A stretch of DNA of 10,559 bases, taken from positions 1 to 10,559 of the forward strand of contig SCTP01000301.1 of the NCBI GenBank assembly GCA_004322325.1, given 5' to 3'. The notes below the pieces were generated by a model that had not been told where the DNA came from, ran no database searches, and was given only the letters and a program-made list of their open reading frames with translations. Source of the DNA: Gammaproteobacteria bacterium. GTDB taxonomy: Bacteria > Pseudomonadota > Gammaproteobacteria > DSM-16500. Positions 1 through 5,348 of the stretch are shown one piece after another (positions within the stretch are counted from its first letter, which is position 1; every line of letters starts with the position of its first letter). The translations under genes and the position numbers were made by a program.

Positions 1-270
1 ATCATCCTGAATGATAGATCAATGGCGCCTCGCTTTGATCTTGATACTATTGTCATCATTGATCCTGATAATATGAACCTAGAAGATTTAATGGATAAAT
101 ATGTACTTGCTTATTTAGCTCAAGAAGATTTCATTGTTTTTCGGCAATTGAACCTTATTAAGAAAGGTAAATTACTTATCCCCACTAATAATAATCTTTA
201 TAAAGAGACATTATTGCAAGAGAAAGACATTATTTTGGGAATATGCAAAGAGGCACGATGGAGTATTTAA
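1..270 (+). CDS. S24/LexA-type peptidase domain protein, C-terminal part (partial, 5' end outside window)
   Basis: The reading frame is open to the left edge, so the first ATG at 22 is internal. The 89 visible residues fit the C-terminal S24 (LexA/CI-like) peptidase fold. The segment D-R-S-M-A-P-R-F holds the usual catalytic Ser context (normally G-D-S-M-x-P) at residue 7 of the fragment. It is followed by a hydrophobic D-T-I-V-I-I-D strand, F-I-V-F-R-Q-L, then L-I-P-T-N-N and I-I-L-G, all standard landmarks of the family. Such proteins usually carry an N-terminal helix-turn-helix and act as repressors that self-cleave after DNA damage. The helix-turn-helix would lie outside this window, so repressor function is inferred. 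The catalytic Lys position seems to be Arg48 (F-R-Q-L against the usual F-K-R-L), which could prevent self-cleavage. The next gene starts 13 nt after the stop, suggesting co-transcription. Confidence 0.75.
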   Translation: MILNDRSMAPRFDLDTIVIIDPDNMNLEDLMDKYVLAYLAQEDFIVFRQLNLIKKGKLLIPTNNNLYKETLLQEKDIILGICKEARWSI

Positions 271-283
271 GGATTGTTTAACC

Positions 284-946
284 ATGAGCAAATTAAAGTA
301 TTTAGCGAAAAAAATAGGCTATATTATAAATTATTTTTACTATTTTAGGGCATCTATAATAAAAAATACTTTTCCCTGCAAATTGTTAGGAGAGAAATTA
401 AATATCTTTGAAGGTGATTCTTTGATCTTGTTTAAAATTCTTGGAAAAAAAGAAAATTATAGTATTCCATTAAGTAGGTTGTTGGACAGTAAGCAGCTTA
501 TTGAAGGATTTCATCCTCTAGAAGCAACAAAGCTAGGATCGCTCGCATTCAAAGATACTATCCTCAAATTACCGAAGGATGAAATAAAAAATGAATTTAA
601 TAAAGTTAAGCATATCATGTTAGGTTTCGCACCTGCTTACTTAAATACAATGCTCGAAGATAAAGAGGCATTTGATATGCCAAAAGAAATATACAGTTAT
701 TTAAATTCAGCAGTTACAAGTAATCTCTACCCCTATAAATTGGTTGGCGGAAAGTTAGCCCCAAATAAGGATAATACCATCATTGTTTATACCATTTTTG
801 GGAAAAGAGATGGGCATGAAAAACTATTGCAAGATATTATTGAAAATAGCAATTTGCTTGCTAAATTTCATCCTGCTGAAGCGATTAAATTAGGTTTTAT
901 ATATGCAGGTGAAAATTTTTTGGCTTTTAATAAGGATGCAATATGA
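284..946 (+). CDS. hypothetical protein with internal duplication of a 65-residue unit
   Basis: I do not recognise this 220-aa protein. It has no convincing signal peptide. The N-terminal 20 residues are basic, then Tyr/Ile-rich, and could be an amphipathic or weakly membrane-associated helix. The clear feature is an internal repeat: residues 30-94 align without gaps to 149-213, with about 21 of 65 positions identical. Shared anchors are P-x-K-L-x-G-x-K-L near the start of each unit, I-x-G-K in the middle, and F-H-P-x-E-A-x-K-L-G near the end. The two units are separated by a Lys/Glu-rich linker. The start is supported by a TAAGGA Shine-Dalgarno at 268-273, overlapping the preceding stop. The TGA stop shares ATGA with the next start, so translation is probably coupled to the VUT transporter. 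The gene is strongly AT-rich. Function is unknown; context suggests a partner of the transporter and nucleosidase genes. Confidence 0.75.
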   Translation: MSKLKYLAKKIGYIINYFYYFRASIIKNTFPCKLLGEKLNIFEGDSLILFKILGKKENYSIPLSRLLDSKQLIEGFHPLEATKLGSLAFKDTILKLPKDEIKNEFNKVKHIMLGFAPAYLNTMLEDKEAFDMPKEIYSYLNSAVTSNLYPYKLVGGKLAPNKDNTIIVYTIFGKRDGHEKLLQDIIENSNLLAKFHPAEAIKLGFIYAGENFLAFNKDAI

Positions 947-1674
947 TTTCTAAACAACCTAAAGTTATGCCTTATAAATATATAATACCTATTGCAATGG
1001 CATTTATTACTATTGACTTAGCAGCGGTTTCTGTTGCTTACAAGATGGTTTATTTAAATATTATTTTTGAAATTAATTCAGCGGCTACGTTTATTTTTCC
1101 TATCACTTATTGTCTTGGGGATATTGTCACAGAAGTTTATGGCTACAATATGGCAAGAACCTTAATTTGGTATAATCTTTTTTTACAATTTTTATTCGCT
1201 ATTTTAGTGACTGTTGCTGTTCATCTTCCTAGCCCAATTTTTTGGAGTAATGGTGATGCTTATATTGCGGTGTTTGGCTCCATATTAAGATTTGTAATTG
1301 CGGGAACAATAGCGAATATTGCAAGTAACTTCATGAATATCTACATCGTTTCAAAACTGAAAATCCCATTTGAAGGCAGGTTTTTTTGGATTAGAAGTAT
1401 TTTGTCCACCGTGGTTGGCGGCTTTGTATTGGTGGCTATAGTTATTGTTGTTGGTTTTGCAGGAAAAGATATTAACGTTTATCAAACATGGATTATGTTT
1501 AAATCTACCTTTTCATTAGAAATTTTATATGCTTTTTTATTGGCAATTCCAGCAGCCATTGTAGCCAAATTTTTAAAATTCAGTGAAAAAATGGATGTCT
1601 ATGATTACAACATTCATTATAATCCTTTTAGATTTAAATCTCCCGCAAAAATGGAGCAGCCATGTTTAGAGTAA
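943..1674 (+). CDS. VUT family (YhhQ-like) inner-membrane transporter, putative queuosine-precursor importer
   Basis: A 243-aa polytopic membrane protein with about six hydrophobic segments, at roughly residues 12-33, 46-60, 72-95, 108-137, 153-172 and 190-210. The signature G-D-I-V-T-E-V-Y-G-Y at 59-68, preceded by F-P-I-T-Y, is characteristic of the VUT/YhhQ (COG1738, TIGR00697) family. E. coli YhhQ is about 220 aa and imports preQ0/preQ1 for queuosine synthesis; homologues in intracellular bacteria import queuine or related bases. Substrate assignment here rests on the family alone. The start codon overlaps the preceding stop (ATGA), and the 3' end overlaps the next gene by 13 nt, so transporter and nucleosidase-cupin are very probably made from one mRNA. 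The C-terminal 30 residues are hydrophilic and should be cytoplasmic. Naming it yhhQ would be reasonable but is not proven. Confidence 0.85.
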   Translation: MISKQPKVMPYKYIIPIAMAFITIDLAAVSVAYKMVYLNIIFEINSAATFIFPITYCLGDIVTEVYGYNMARTLIWYNLFLQFLFAILVTVAVHLPSPIFWSNGDAYIAVFGSILRFVIAGTIANIASNFMNIYIVSKLKIPFEGRFFWIRSILSTVVGGFVLVAIVIVVGFAGKDINVYQTWIMFKSTFSLEILYAFLLAIPAAIVAKFLKFSEKMDVYDYNIHYNPFRFKSPAKMEQPCLE

Positions 1675-3032
1675 ATAACACTACTTATTCAAAAAATTTC
1701 TTATTTCAACCCACTAAAAATAAATTACGCATTGCTATTATTTCAGCTATGCCAGAAGAGCTTAAATTCTTTTATGATAAGTTTTCTGAATTAAAAGCAA
1801 CCAATATAAAGCTTGGCCAATTTGATTCCGCTGTATACGAATATAAAGAGGCTGATATTCTTATTACGCATGTGGGGCTTGGTACGACGTTTACTGCTGC
1901 GGTGCTAACATTAATTCATGCTCACTTTAAGCCGGAATACGTATTGTTATCAGGTACCGCGGGTGGCATAAATGCTAAACTTAATCTAAGAGATGTCGTT
2001 ATTGCTGAAAACGCTTTTGAAGCAGAAATACAAGATATTTTTACTGAGCTAAAAGGGACGCCATTCGAGAGTTGCCTTAAACATCCATTAAAAAACGAGA
2101 ATTTTCCTCACGTTTACTCTGCTAACGAAGAATTGCTTGAAATGATTAATTCTCTTCAAATTGAAGGTATCACGATTCACAAAGGTACTGTCGTTAGCTC
2201 TAATACTTTTCCAGCGCCGAAAGAGTTGTTTGAGAAAATCAAAAGCAAAAATCCTTATTCTATCGACATGGAAACTTCCGCCCTTTATCAAACCGCATGG
2301 TTACTAGATGCGAAGGTGTTGGCAGTTCGTGGCATTAGCAACGTTTTGAAAAGTGATGGCACGGACGATCAACTACACTTATCAGATGTCACAGGTAGCG
2401 CTCATGCGGCAGCAAAAGTTCTTTTTGTTATATTAGATAACATATTGCAGATGAAGCATACCCTTAAGAAAAGCCAAGCTGCATTAACTCATGAAGCTAC
2501 TAAATTGATCAAAAAATATAATCTTCAACAGCACCCAGAAGGTGGTTATTTTTCTGCTACATATAAATCAACCGATGAAATTACCTCTACTGATCCAAAC
2601 CGTTACAATAACGAAAAACGGAGCGCGGGTACTTCAATTTATTATCTATTAGATAAGAGCGATTATTCAGCATGGCATAGCTTAAAATCAGACGAGACAT
2701 GGCATTTTTATTACGGTAGTCCAATTTATGTTTATATTATCGATAAGTCAGGTGAGCTAAAAACACATCTGCTAGGTAATTCATTCATGACGGAAGGGGC
2801 TTCTTTTCAAGTTCATATTCAAGCTGGCGATTGGTTTGCTGCAGAGAATGTAGATAAAGCAACATGTAGTTTTGTCGGTTGTACCGTATCGCCTGGGTTT
2901 GAATATCATGATTTTATTCTAGCCAATAGAAGTGATTTGACGGAGAAGTTTCCACAACATAGAGAAATTATTGAAAAATTAACTCGGGATTTCGATCTCA
3001 GTAATAGGAACCTTCAGGTAGTGAGATGTTAA
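1662..3032 (+). CDS. nucleosidase (MTA/SAH nucleosidase-like, PNP_UDP fold) fused to Cupin_5 (DUF985) domain
   Basis: A 456-aa two-domain soluble protein. Residues about 22-262 form a phosphorylase/nucleosidase domain of the MtnN type: A-M-P-E-E (29-33, catalytic-Glu region), V-G-L-G-T (71-75), S-G-T-A-G-G (97-102), the ribose-binding D-M-E-T-S-A (202-207), and R-G-I-S-N (223-227). In MtnN the last motif is R-x-I-S-D with the catalytic Asp; here it is Asn227. The family cleaves N-glycosidic bonds of adenosine-type nucleosides. Residues about 275-440 match Cupin_5/DUF985: H-P-E-G-G-Y-F (291-297), W-H-x-x-x-x-D-E-x-W-H (338-348), Q-A-G-D-W-F (387-392), and P-G-F-E-Y-H-D-F (411-418). These include His/Glu positions suited to metal or ligand binding; the biochemical role of this family is unclear. 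GGAG at 1653-1656 is well placed for the start at 1662. The last 54 nt are antisense to the LOG gene. Confidence 0.85.
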   Translation: MFRVNNTTYSKNFLFQPTKNKLRIAIISAMPEELKFFYDKFSELKATNIKLGQFDSAVYEYKEADILITHVGLGTTFTAAVLTLIHAHFKPEYVLLSGTAGGINAKLNLRDVVIAENAFEAEIQDIFTELKGTPFESCLKHPLKNENFPHVYSANEELLEMINSLQIEGITIHKGTVVSSNTFPAPKELFEKIKSKNPYSIDMETSALYQTAWLLDAKVLAVRGISNVLKSDGTDDQLHLSDVTGSAHAAAKVLFVILDNILQMKHTLKKSQAALTHEATKLIKKYNLQQHPEGGYFSATYKSTDEITSTDPNRYNNEKRSAGTSIYYLLDKSDYSAWHSLKSDETWHFYYGSPIYVYIIDKSGELKTHLLGNSFMTEGASFQVHIQAGDWFAAENVDKATCSFVGCTVSPGFEYHDFILANRSDLTEKFPQHREIIEKLTRDFDLSNRNLQVVRC

Positions 3033-3560
3033 TTTTTCCACTAAAAGTAGCGGAGATTCCTCAATAAAAATTAAATCCCGATTAGCTGCGTTTAAAAACC
3101 CTTCTTTCACTGAATGGTCTAAGAAATGAATAAGATGATCAAAATAGTGATGAGTATTTACTATACCGCATGGCTTCATGTGAAAACCTAATTTGCGCCA
3201 GGTGAAAATTTCAAAAAACTCATCCCATGAACCTGTTCCACCAGGCAGCATAATAAAGGCATCAGCTAAGTCTGACATCAATTTTTTTCTTGCATGCATG
3301 TCGTCAACAATGTGCAAATGGGTCAAGTTGTTATGCGCTACTTCAAGTTCTGCTAATGCTTGCGGAATCACTCCAATGACTTTGCCGCCCGCTTGTAACA
3401 TCGTATCCGCTATCACTCCCATCAAGCCGACGCTCGCACCGCCATAAATCAAATTTATATTGGACTGGATTAATGCAGTGGCTAATTTTTCAGCTGCATC
3501 GCGGTAAATGGTTTGGCTGCCCATGTTTGAACCACAAAATATAGCGATATTTTTCATCAT
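2979..3560 (-). CDS. LOG family protein (TIGR00730; cytokinin riboside 5'-monophosphate phosphoribohydrolase-like)
   Basis: A 193-aa Rossmann-fold protein of the usual length for the LOG/YvdD family. It begins with I-A-I-F-C-G-S, has the phosphate-binding Y-G-G-A-S-V-G-L-M-G at 39-48, V-I-G-V-I-P at 61-66, M-H-A-R-K (88-92, normally M-H-x-R-K), and P-G-G-T-G-S-W-D-E at 106-114, the variant here of the P-G-G-x-G-T-x-x-E active-site motif. Family members hydrolyse nucleoside 5'-monophosphates (AMP, cytokinin ribotides) to free base and ribose 5-phosphate; substrate in this organism is unknown. The motif has Ser in place of the usual Thr and Trp next to it, a conservative variation. The start overlaps the stop of the truncated methyltransferase in ATGA (3557-3560); a second ATG follows at once. 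Upstream there is only a weak AGG, so expression may rely on translational coupling. The C-terminus overlaps the convergent nucleosidase-cupin gene by 54 nt. Confidence 0.88.
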   Translation of the reverse strand: MMKNIAIFCGSNMGSQTIYRDAAEKLATALIQSNINLIYGGASVGLMGVIADTMLQAGGKVIGVIPQALAELEVAHNNLTHLHIVDDMHARKKLMSDLADAFIMLPGGTGSWDEFFEIFTWRKLGFHMKPCGIVNTHHYFDHLIHFLDHSVKEGFLNAANRDLIFIEESPLLLVEKLTSHYLKVPITEIEIPS

Positions 3561-3805
3561 ACTAGTTTACCTATATAAGGAAATAAACGTTGTCCTCTTG
3601 CGATAAGTTGCGTAGAGAAATCAAGCCCTACTAAATGCTGATACCCTGCAGTATATAATTCATTCATTATGCGGCCATATCCGCAGCCATAATCAAGGAT
3701 ATTCGCTTTTTTAGGTGCGATTATTTCAAAATTGGCAAAATTAAAAGGATGTGTAAATTCTTTTTTCTCTGCCACACTGTCCCAGTAAGTAGATTGGTTA
3801 CTCAT
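3557..3805 (-). pseudogene. truncated class I SAM-dependent methyltransferase (N-terminal remnant)
   Basis: Only 82 residues remain of a protein family that normally runs to about 200 or more. Present are the N-terminal helix, motif I I-L-D-Y-G-C-G-Y-G-R (36-45), which binds S-adenosylmethionine, and motif II with the acidic residue in V-G-L-D-F-S (Asp62). The sequence then reads R-G-Q-R-L-F-P, where homologues continue into the second half of the Rossmann fold, and stops within seven residues (Y-I-G-K-L-V after P76). No remaining methyltransferase sequence is seen in any frame downstream, because the LOG gene begins immediately. A deletion of the C-terminal part, not a simple frameshift, is therefore likely. 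The start is good (GAGG at about 10 nt, and ATGA overlap with the 68-aa gene stop). The fragment could still be translated and could couple translation to the LOG gene, but it cannot be an active methyltransferase on its own. Confidence 0.7.
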
Positions 3806-4008
3806 CTCATCCTCATTCCCGTTATTTCAACATTTTGACGGCTTTTACCCTTTGGCTGCGAATATAAAGAGCGGTTTAGCTCTTTAAATAATTGAATAAA
3901 GCTCGTCATAGAGTGTTCTCTGCCTTGAACAGAAGAGGCAGTAAAAAATGTTTTTTTGCTAATTAACCGCAATACCTTGGCTGTTTTGGGGAACATTCTT
4001 GTTAGCAT
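3802..4008 (-). CDS. small basic hypothetical protein (68 aa)
   Basis: I do not recognise this protein. It is 68 residues long, strongly basic (many Lys/Arg, with R-M-R at the end), lacks a signal peptide or membrane segment, and contains a Ser/Thr-rich centre followed by a predicted helix around F-I-Q-L-F-K-E-L-N-R. That it is a real gene is supported by a near-ideal Shine-Dalgarno (AAGGAC on the minus strand, 4015-4020) six nucleotides before the ATG, a candidate promoter just upstream (4040-4068), and a 4-nt ATGA overlap with the start of the methyltransferase remnant. Basic charge would suit nucleic-acid binding, but nothing in the sequence shows this. It appears to be the first gene of the small - strand operon ending with LOG. 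Confidence 0.5.
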   Translation of the reverse strand: MLTRMFPKTAKVLRLISKKTFFTASSVQGREHSMTSFIQLFKELNRSLYSQPKGKSRQNVEITGMRMR

Positions 4009-4039
4009 TTTTTGTCCTTGGAATTTTTTTCTGCGTCAA

Positions 4040-4068
4040 AATATACTAAGTTTAAATGGCCAAGTCTA
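4040..4068 (-). promoter_or_regulatory. candidate sigma70-like promoter for the small-gene/LOG operon
   Basis: Read on the minus strand, TAGACT (4063-4068) and TATATT (4040-4045) are separated by 17 nt. The -10 matches consensus at five of six positions and the -35 at four. Transcription would start near 4033, leaving a short leader with the strong AAGGAC ribosome site before the ATG at 4008. AT-rich background makes chance matches common. Confidence 0.3.
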
Positions 4069-4143
4069 GATAAAGTTGGAGATTGTCACAGAGGCGTTGA
4101 AATTGGTATGAAAAGGCGGTGAAGGGATCTTGATAATAAGTAA

Positions 4144-4178
4144 CACTGAGCAATAATTTTGTAGCTTATTGCTCAGTG
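4144..4178 (-). terminator. perfect 13-bp hairpin after the 299-aa orphan gene, probable terminator
   Basis: The arms 4144-4156 and 4166-4178 are exact reverse complements (CACTGAGCAATAA) around a 9-nt loop. The hairpin lies 19 nt beyond the stop of the - strand orphan gene, where a terminator is expected. On the minus strand the stem is followed by TTACTTATTATC, which is T-rich but not a clean U-tract, so intrinsic termination may be weak. Its core is closely related to the palindrome at 5234-5261 on the other side of the gene. Confidence 0.55.
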
Positions 4179-4197
4179 AGGTTTAATTTAAGTTTAT

Positions 4198-5097
4198 TTA
4201 CATTTTCTGCTTTTTAGAAAAAATTTCTTCTGTGGGAAAAATATTTTCAACTTTTCTTTTCCAAAGGGTAAAGAATTTATTTTCAGTTTTTACTACATTA
4301 AGTAGGGTTCCTTTTGTGCTTAATGTTTTGAATCCAAATATTTTCTTCATGGTATCACTTGCCCATTCCTTAAATTTACTCAAAAAGTTTTTTTCGTTAT
4401 TATATTTTTGCAGTGGTTGAATGATTTTATCATTTATTAGCTGATTGAAATTGGTGTTTATTTCTTGAAGTGTTTCTAAAGAGATGTTTTTCACTTTTGC
4501 TGAACGGAGGGTTTCTGTAATATAAGAGGAAAGGCCTGCAAATGTATTTGCTGGGTAATTCGCAATACTACGACTCTTATCATCATTATTATGCCCAATT
4601 GCATTCTTTAATAAAGCTATTTTATTCTTTGATTCATCGCTATTGATGAGAGATAACTGGTTAATTTTATTTTGTAGTATCATTTGACCGTTTTCTAAAC
4701 CCTTCAGCAGTTTTATTAAACTAGAACGAATTTCTTCTTGTATTAAATTGGAGAAAATAAAGAATACTATTGATTGAACTACAGTAACTTGATAATTTTG
4801 TGAAGCTGCTTTTGATCGTTCTTCGCCTTCTAGGTGTTCTGTTTCTAGTAATAGGTTCCAGTCACGAGCTGAGGTAGAAATTTTTTTAGAGCTATCAATG
4901 CTGAAAGAGGTACCTGTTAATTCTTTGTTAAGAATAGCTTCGACCGCCGGCAGAAGATCATCAGCACTAACGCTATCTCCTTTTTGTGTTTTCTGATCAC
5001 AAATGTTTTTAGCTTCAGAAAAAATTTCTTGTATTTCTTTAAGAAGCTTATCTTTATCAGGCTTATCTTGTAGAAACAGCTCAATTAACTTTGACAT
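4198..5097 (-). CDS. orphan hypothetical protein, effector-like (299 aa)
   Basis: No family is recognised. The 299 residues are hydrophilic and mostly helical in character, rich in Lys, Glu, Asn and Ser, with one hydrophobic stretch at about 104-119 (V-T-V-V-Q-S-I-V-F-F-I-F) that could insert in a membrane. No signal peptide is present. The C-terminus is basic (S-K-K-Q-K-M) after an acidic T-E-E patch. AT-rich, lysine-rich orphans without relatives in the neighbourhood are typical of secreted effectors in Legionellales, and an acidic patch near the C-terminus is a known trait of Dot/Icm substrates. This is a weak composition argument, not a motif match. The start is supported by GAGGA on the minus strand at about 9 nt, with a possible promoter at 5149-5178. 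The gene stands alone between two related palindromes and is divergent from the chitinase gene. Confidence 0.7.
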   Translation of the reverse strand: MSKLIELFLQDKPDKDKLLKEIQEIFSEAKNICDQKTQKGDSVSADDLLPAVEAILNKELTGTSFSIDSSKKISTSARDWNLLLETEHLEGEERSKAASQNYQVTVVQSIVFFIFSNLIQEEIRSSLIKLLKGLENGQMILQNKINQLSLINSDESKNKIALLKNAIGHNNDDKSRSIANYPANTFAGLSSYITETLRSAKVKNISLETLQEINTNFNQLINDKIIQPLQKYNNEKNFLSKFKEWASDTMKKIFGFKTLSTKGTLLNVVKTENKFFTLWKRKVENIFPTEEIFSKKQKM

Positions 5098-5148
5098 CGT
5101 TATTTTCCTCGTTAGGTGTATTTTTTATTTCTATATTTTTCACTTATG

Positions 5149-5178
5149 AGTATATTGTAGACAATAATGCTTATGAAA
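5149..5178 (-). promoter_or_regulatory. candidate promoter of the orphan gene
   Basis: On the minus strand a good -10 (TATACT, 5149-5154) sits about 50 nt before the ATG at 5097, with a poor -35 candidate (TTTCAT, 5173-5178) at 18-nt spacing. The -10 is the only persuasive part; the region is very AT-rich. Confidence 0.25.
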
Positions 5179-5220
5179 TTATTAATAGAGTTTCATATAT
5201 TAAACATAGCCTTAGGCACT

Positions 5221-5274
5221 ATCGAGCAACATCGAGCAATATTTTTCGTTATTTATTGCTCGATGTTGCTCGAT
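5221..5274. repeat. perfect 20-bp inverted repeat built from four copies of a decamer
   Basis: The arms 5221-5240 and 5255-5274 are exact reverse complements around a 14-nt AT-rich spacer. Each arm is itself a tandem pair of the decamer ATCGAGCAAY: copies at 5221-5230 and 5231-5240 forward, and 5255-5264 and 5265-5274 reversed. A T-run (5274-5278) follows on the + strand, so the structure could be an intrinsic terminator reading rightwards. However, no + gene ends nearby (the last ends at 3032). The spacing of one helical turn and the position just upstream of the chitinase promoter suit an operator equally well. The rest of the 5098-5348 interval holds only the two promoter candidates. Confidence 0.85.
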
Positions 5275-5282
5275 TTTTACCG

Positions 5283-5312
5283 TTGCCAAACCTCTCCCAT
5301 TTCCTCTATCAT
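5283..5312 (+). promoter_or_regulatory. candidate sigma70-like promoter of the chitinase gene
   Basis: TTGCCA (5283-5288) and TATCAT (5307-5312), each five of six to consensus, are separated by 18 nt. Transcription would begin near 5319, giving a leader of about 30 nt that contains the AAGGA ribosome site at 5334-5338. The -35 box begins nine nucleotides after the large inverted repeat, so a protein bound there would be placed to influence polymerase. Confidence 0.45.
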
Positions 5313-5348
5313 CATGCCTAATGCCATCTTCTTAAGGATAGCGTGACC

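Noticed and set aside
2088..2291. A - strand open frame inside the nucleosidase-cupin gene.
   Set aside because: It is antisense to a conserved domain with clear motifs, and its translation shows no family features.
3193..3447. A + strand open frame antisense to the LOG gene.
   Set aside because: It mirrors the conserved LOG codons; Ser/Ala/Pro-rich product with no start signal.
4009..4197. A possible small RNA or further gene between the hairpin and the 68-aa gene.
   Set aside because: Beyond the hairpin at 4144-4178 and a candidate promoter at 4040-4068, no second structure or coding signal is visible.
4232..4420. A + strand open frame antisense to the 3' part of the orphan gene.
   Set aside because: Phe/Leu-rich antisense of Lys/Glu codons; no support of its own.
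5221..5274. The repeated decamers as a small CRISPR array.
   Set aside because: Units are 10 nt with no spacers between the tandem copies and are arranged as an inverted repeat; no cas genes are present.
5091..5321. A + strand open frame of 76 codons in the interval between the orphan gene and the chitinase.
   Set aside because: It starts inside the orphan gene on the other strand, has no ribosome site, runs through the large inverted repeat and promoter boxes, and its product has low-complexity, non-protein-like composition.
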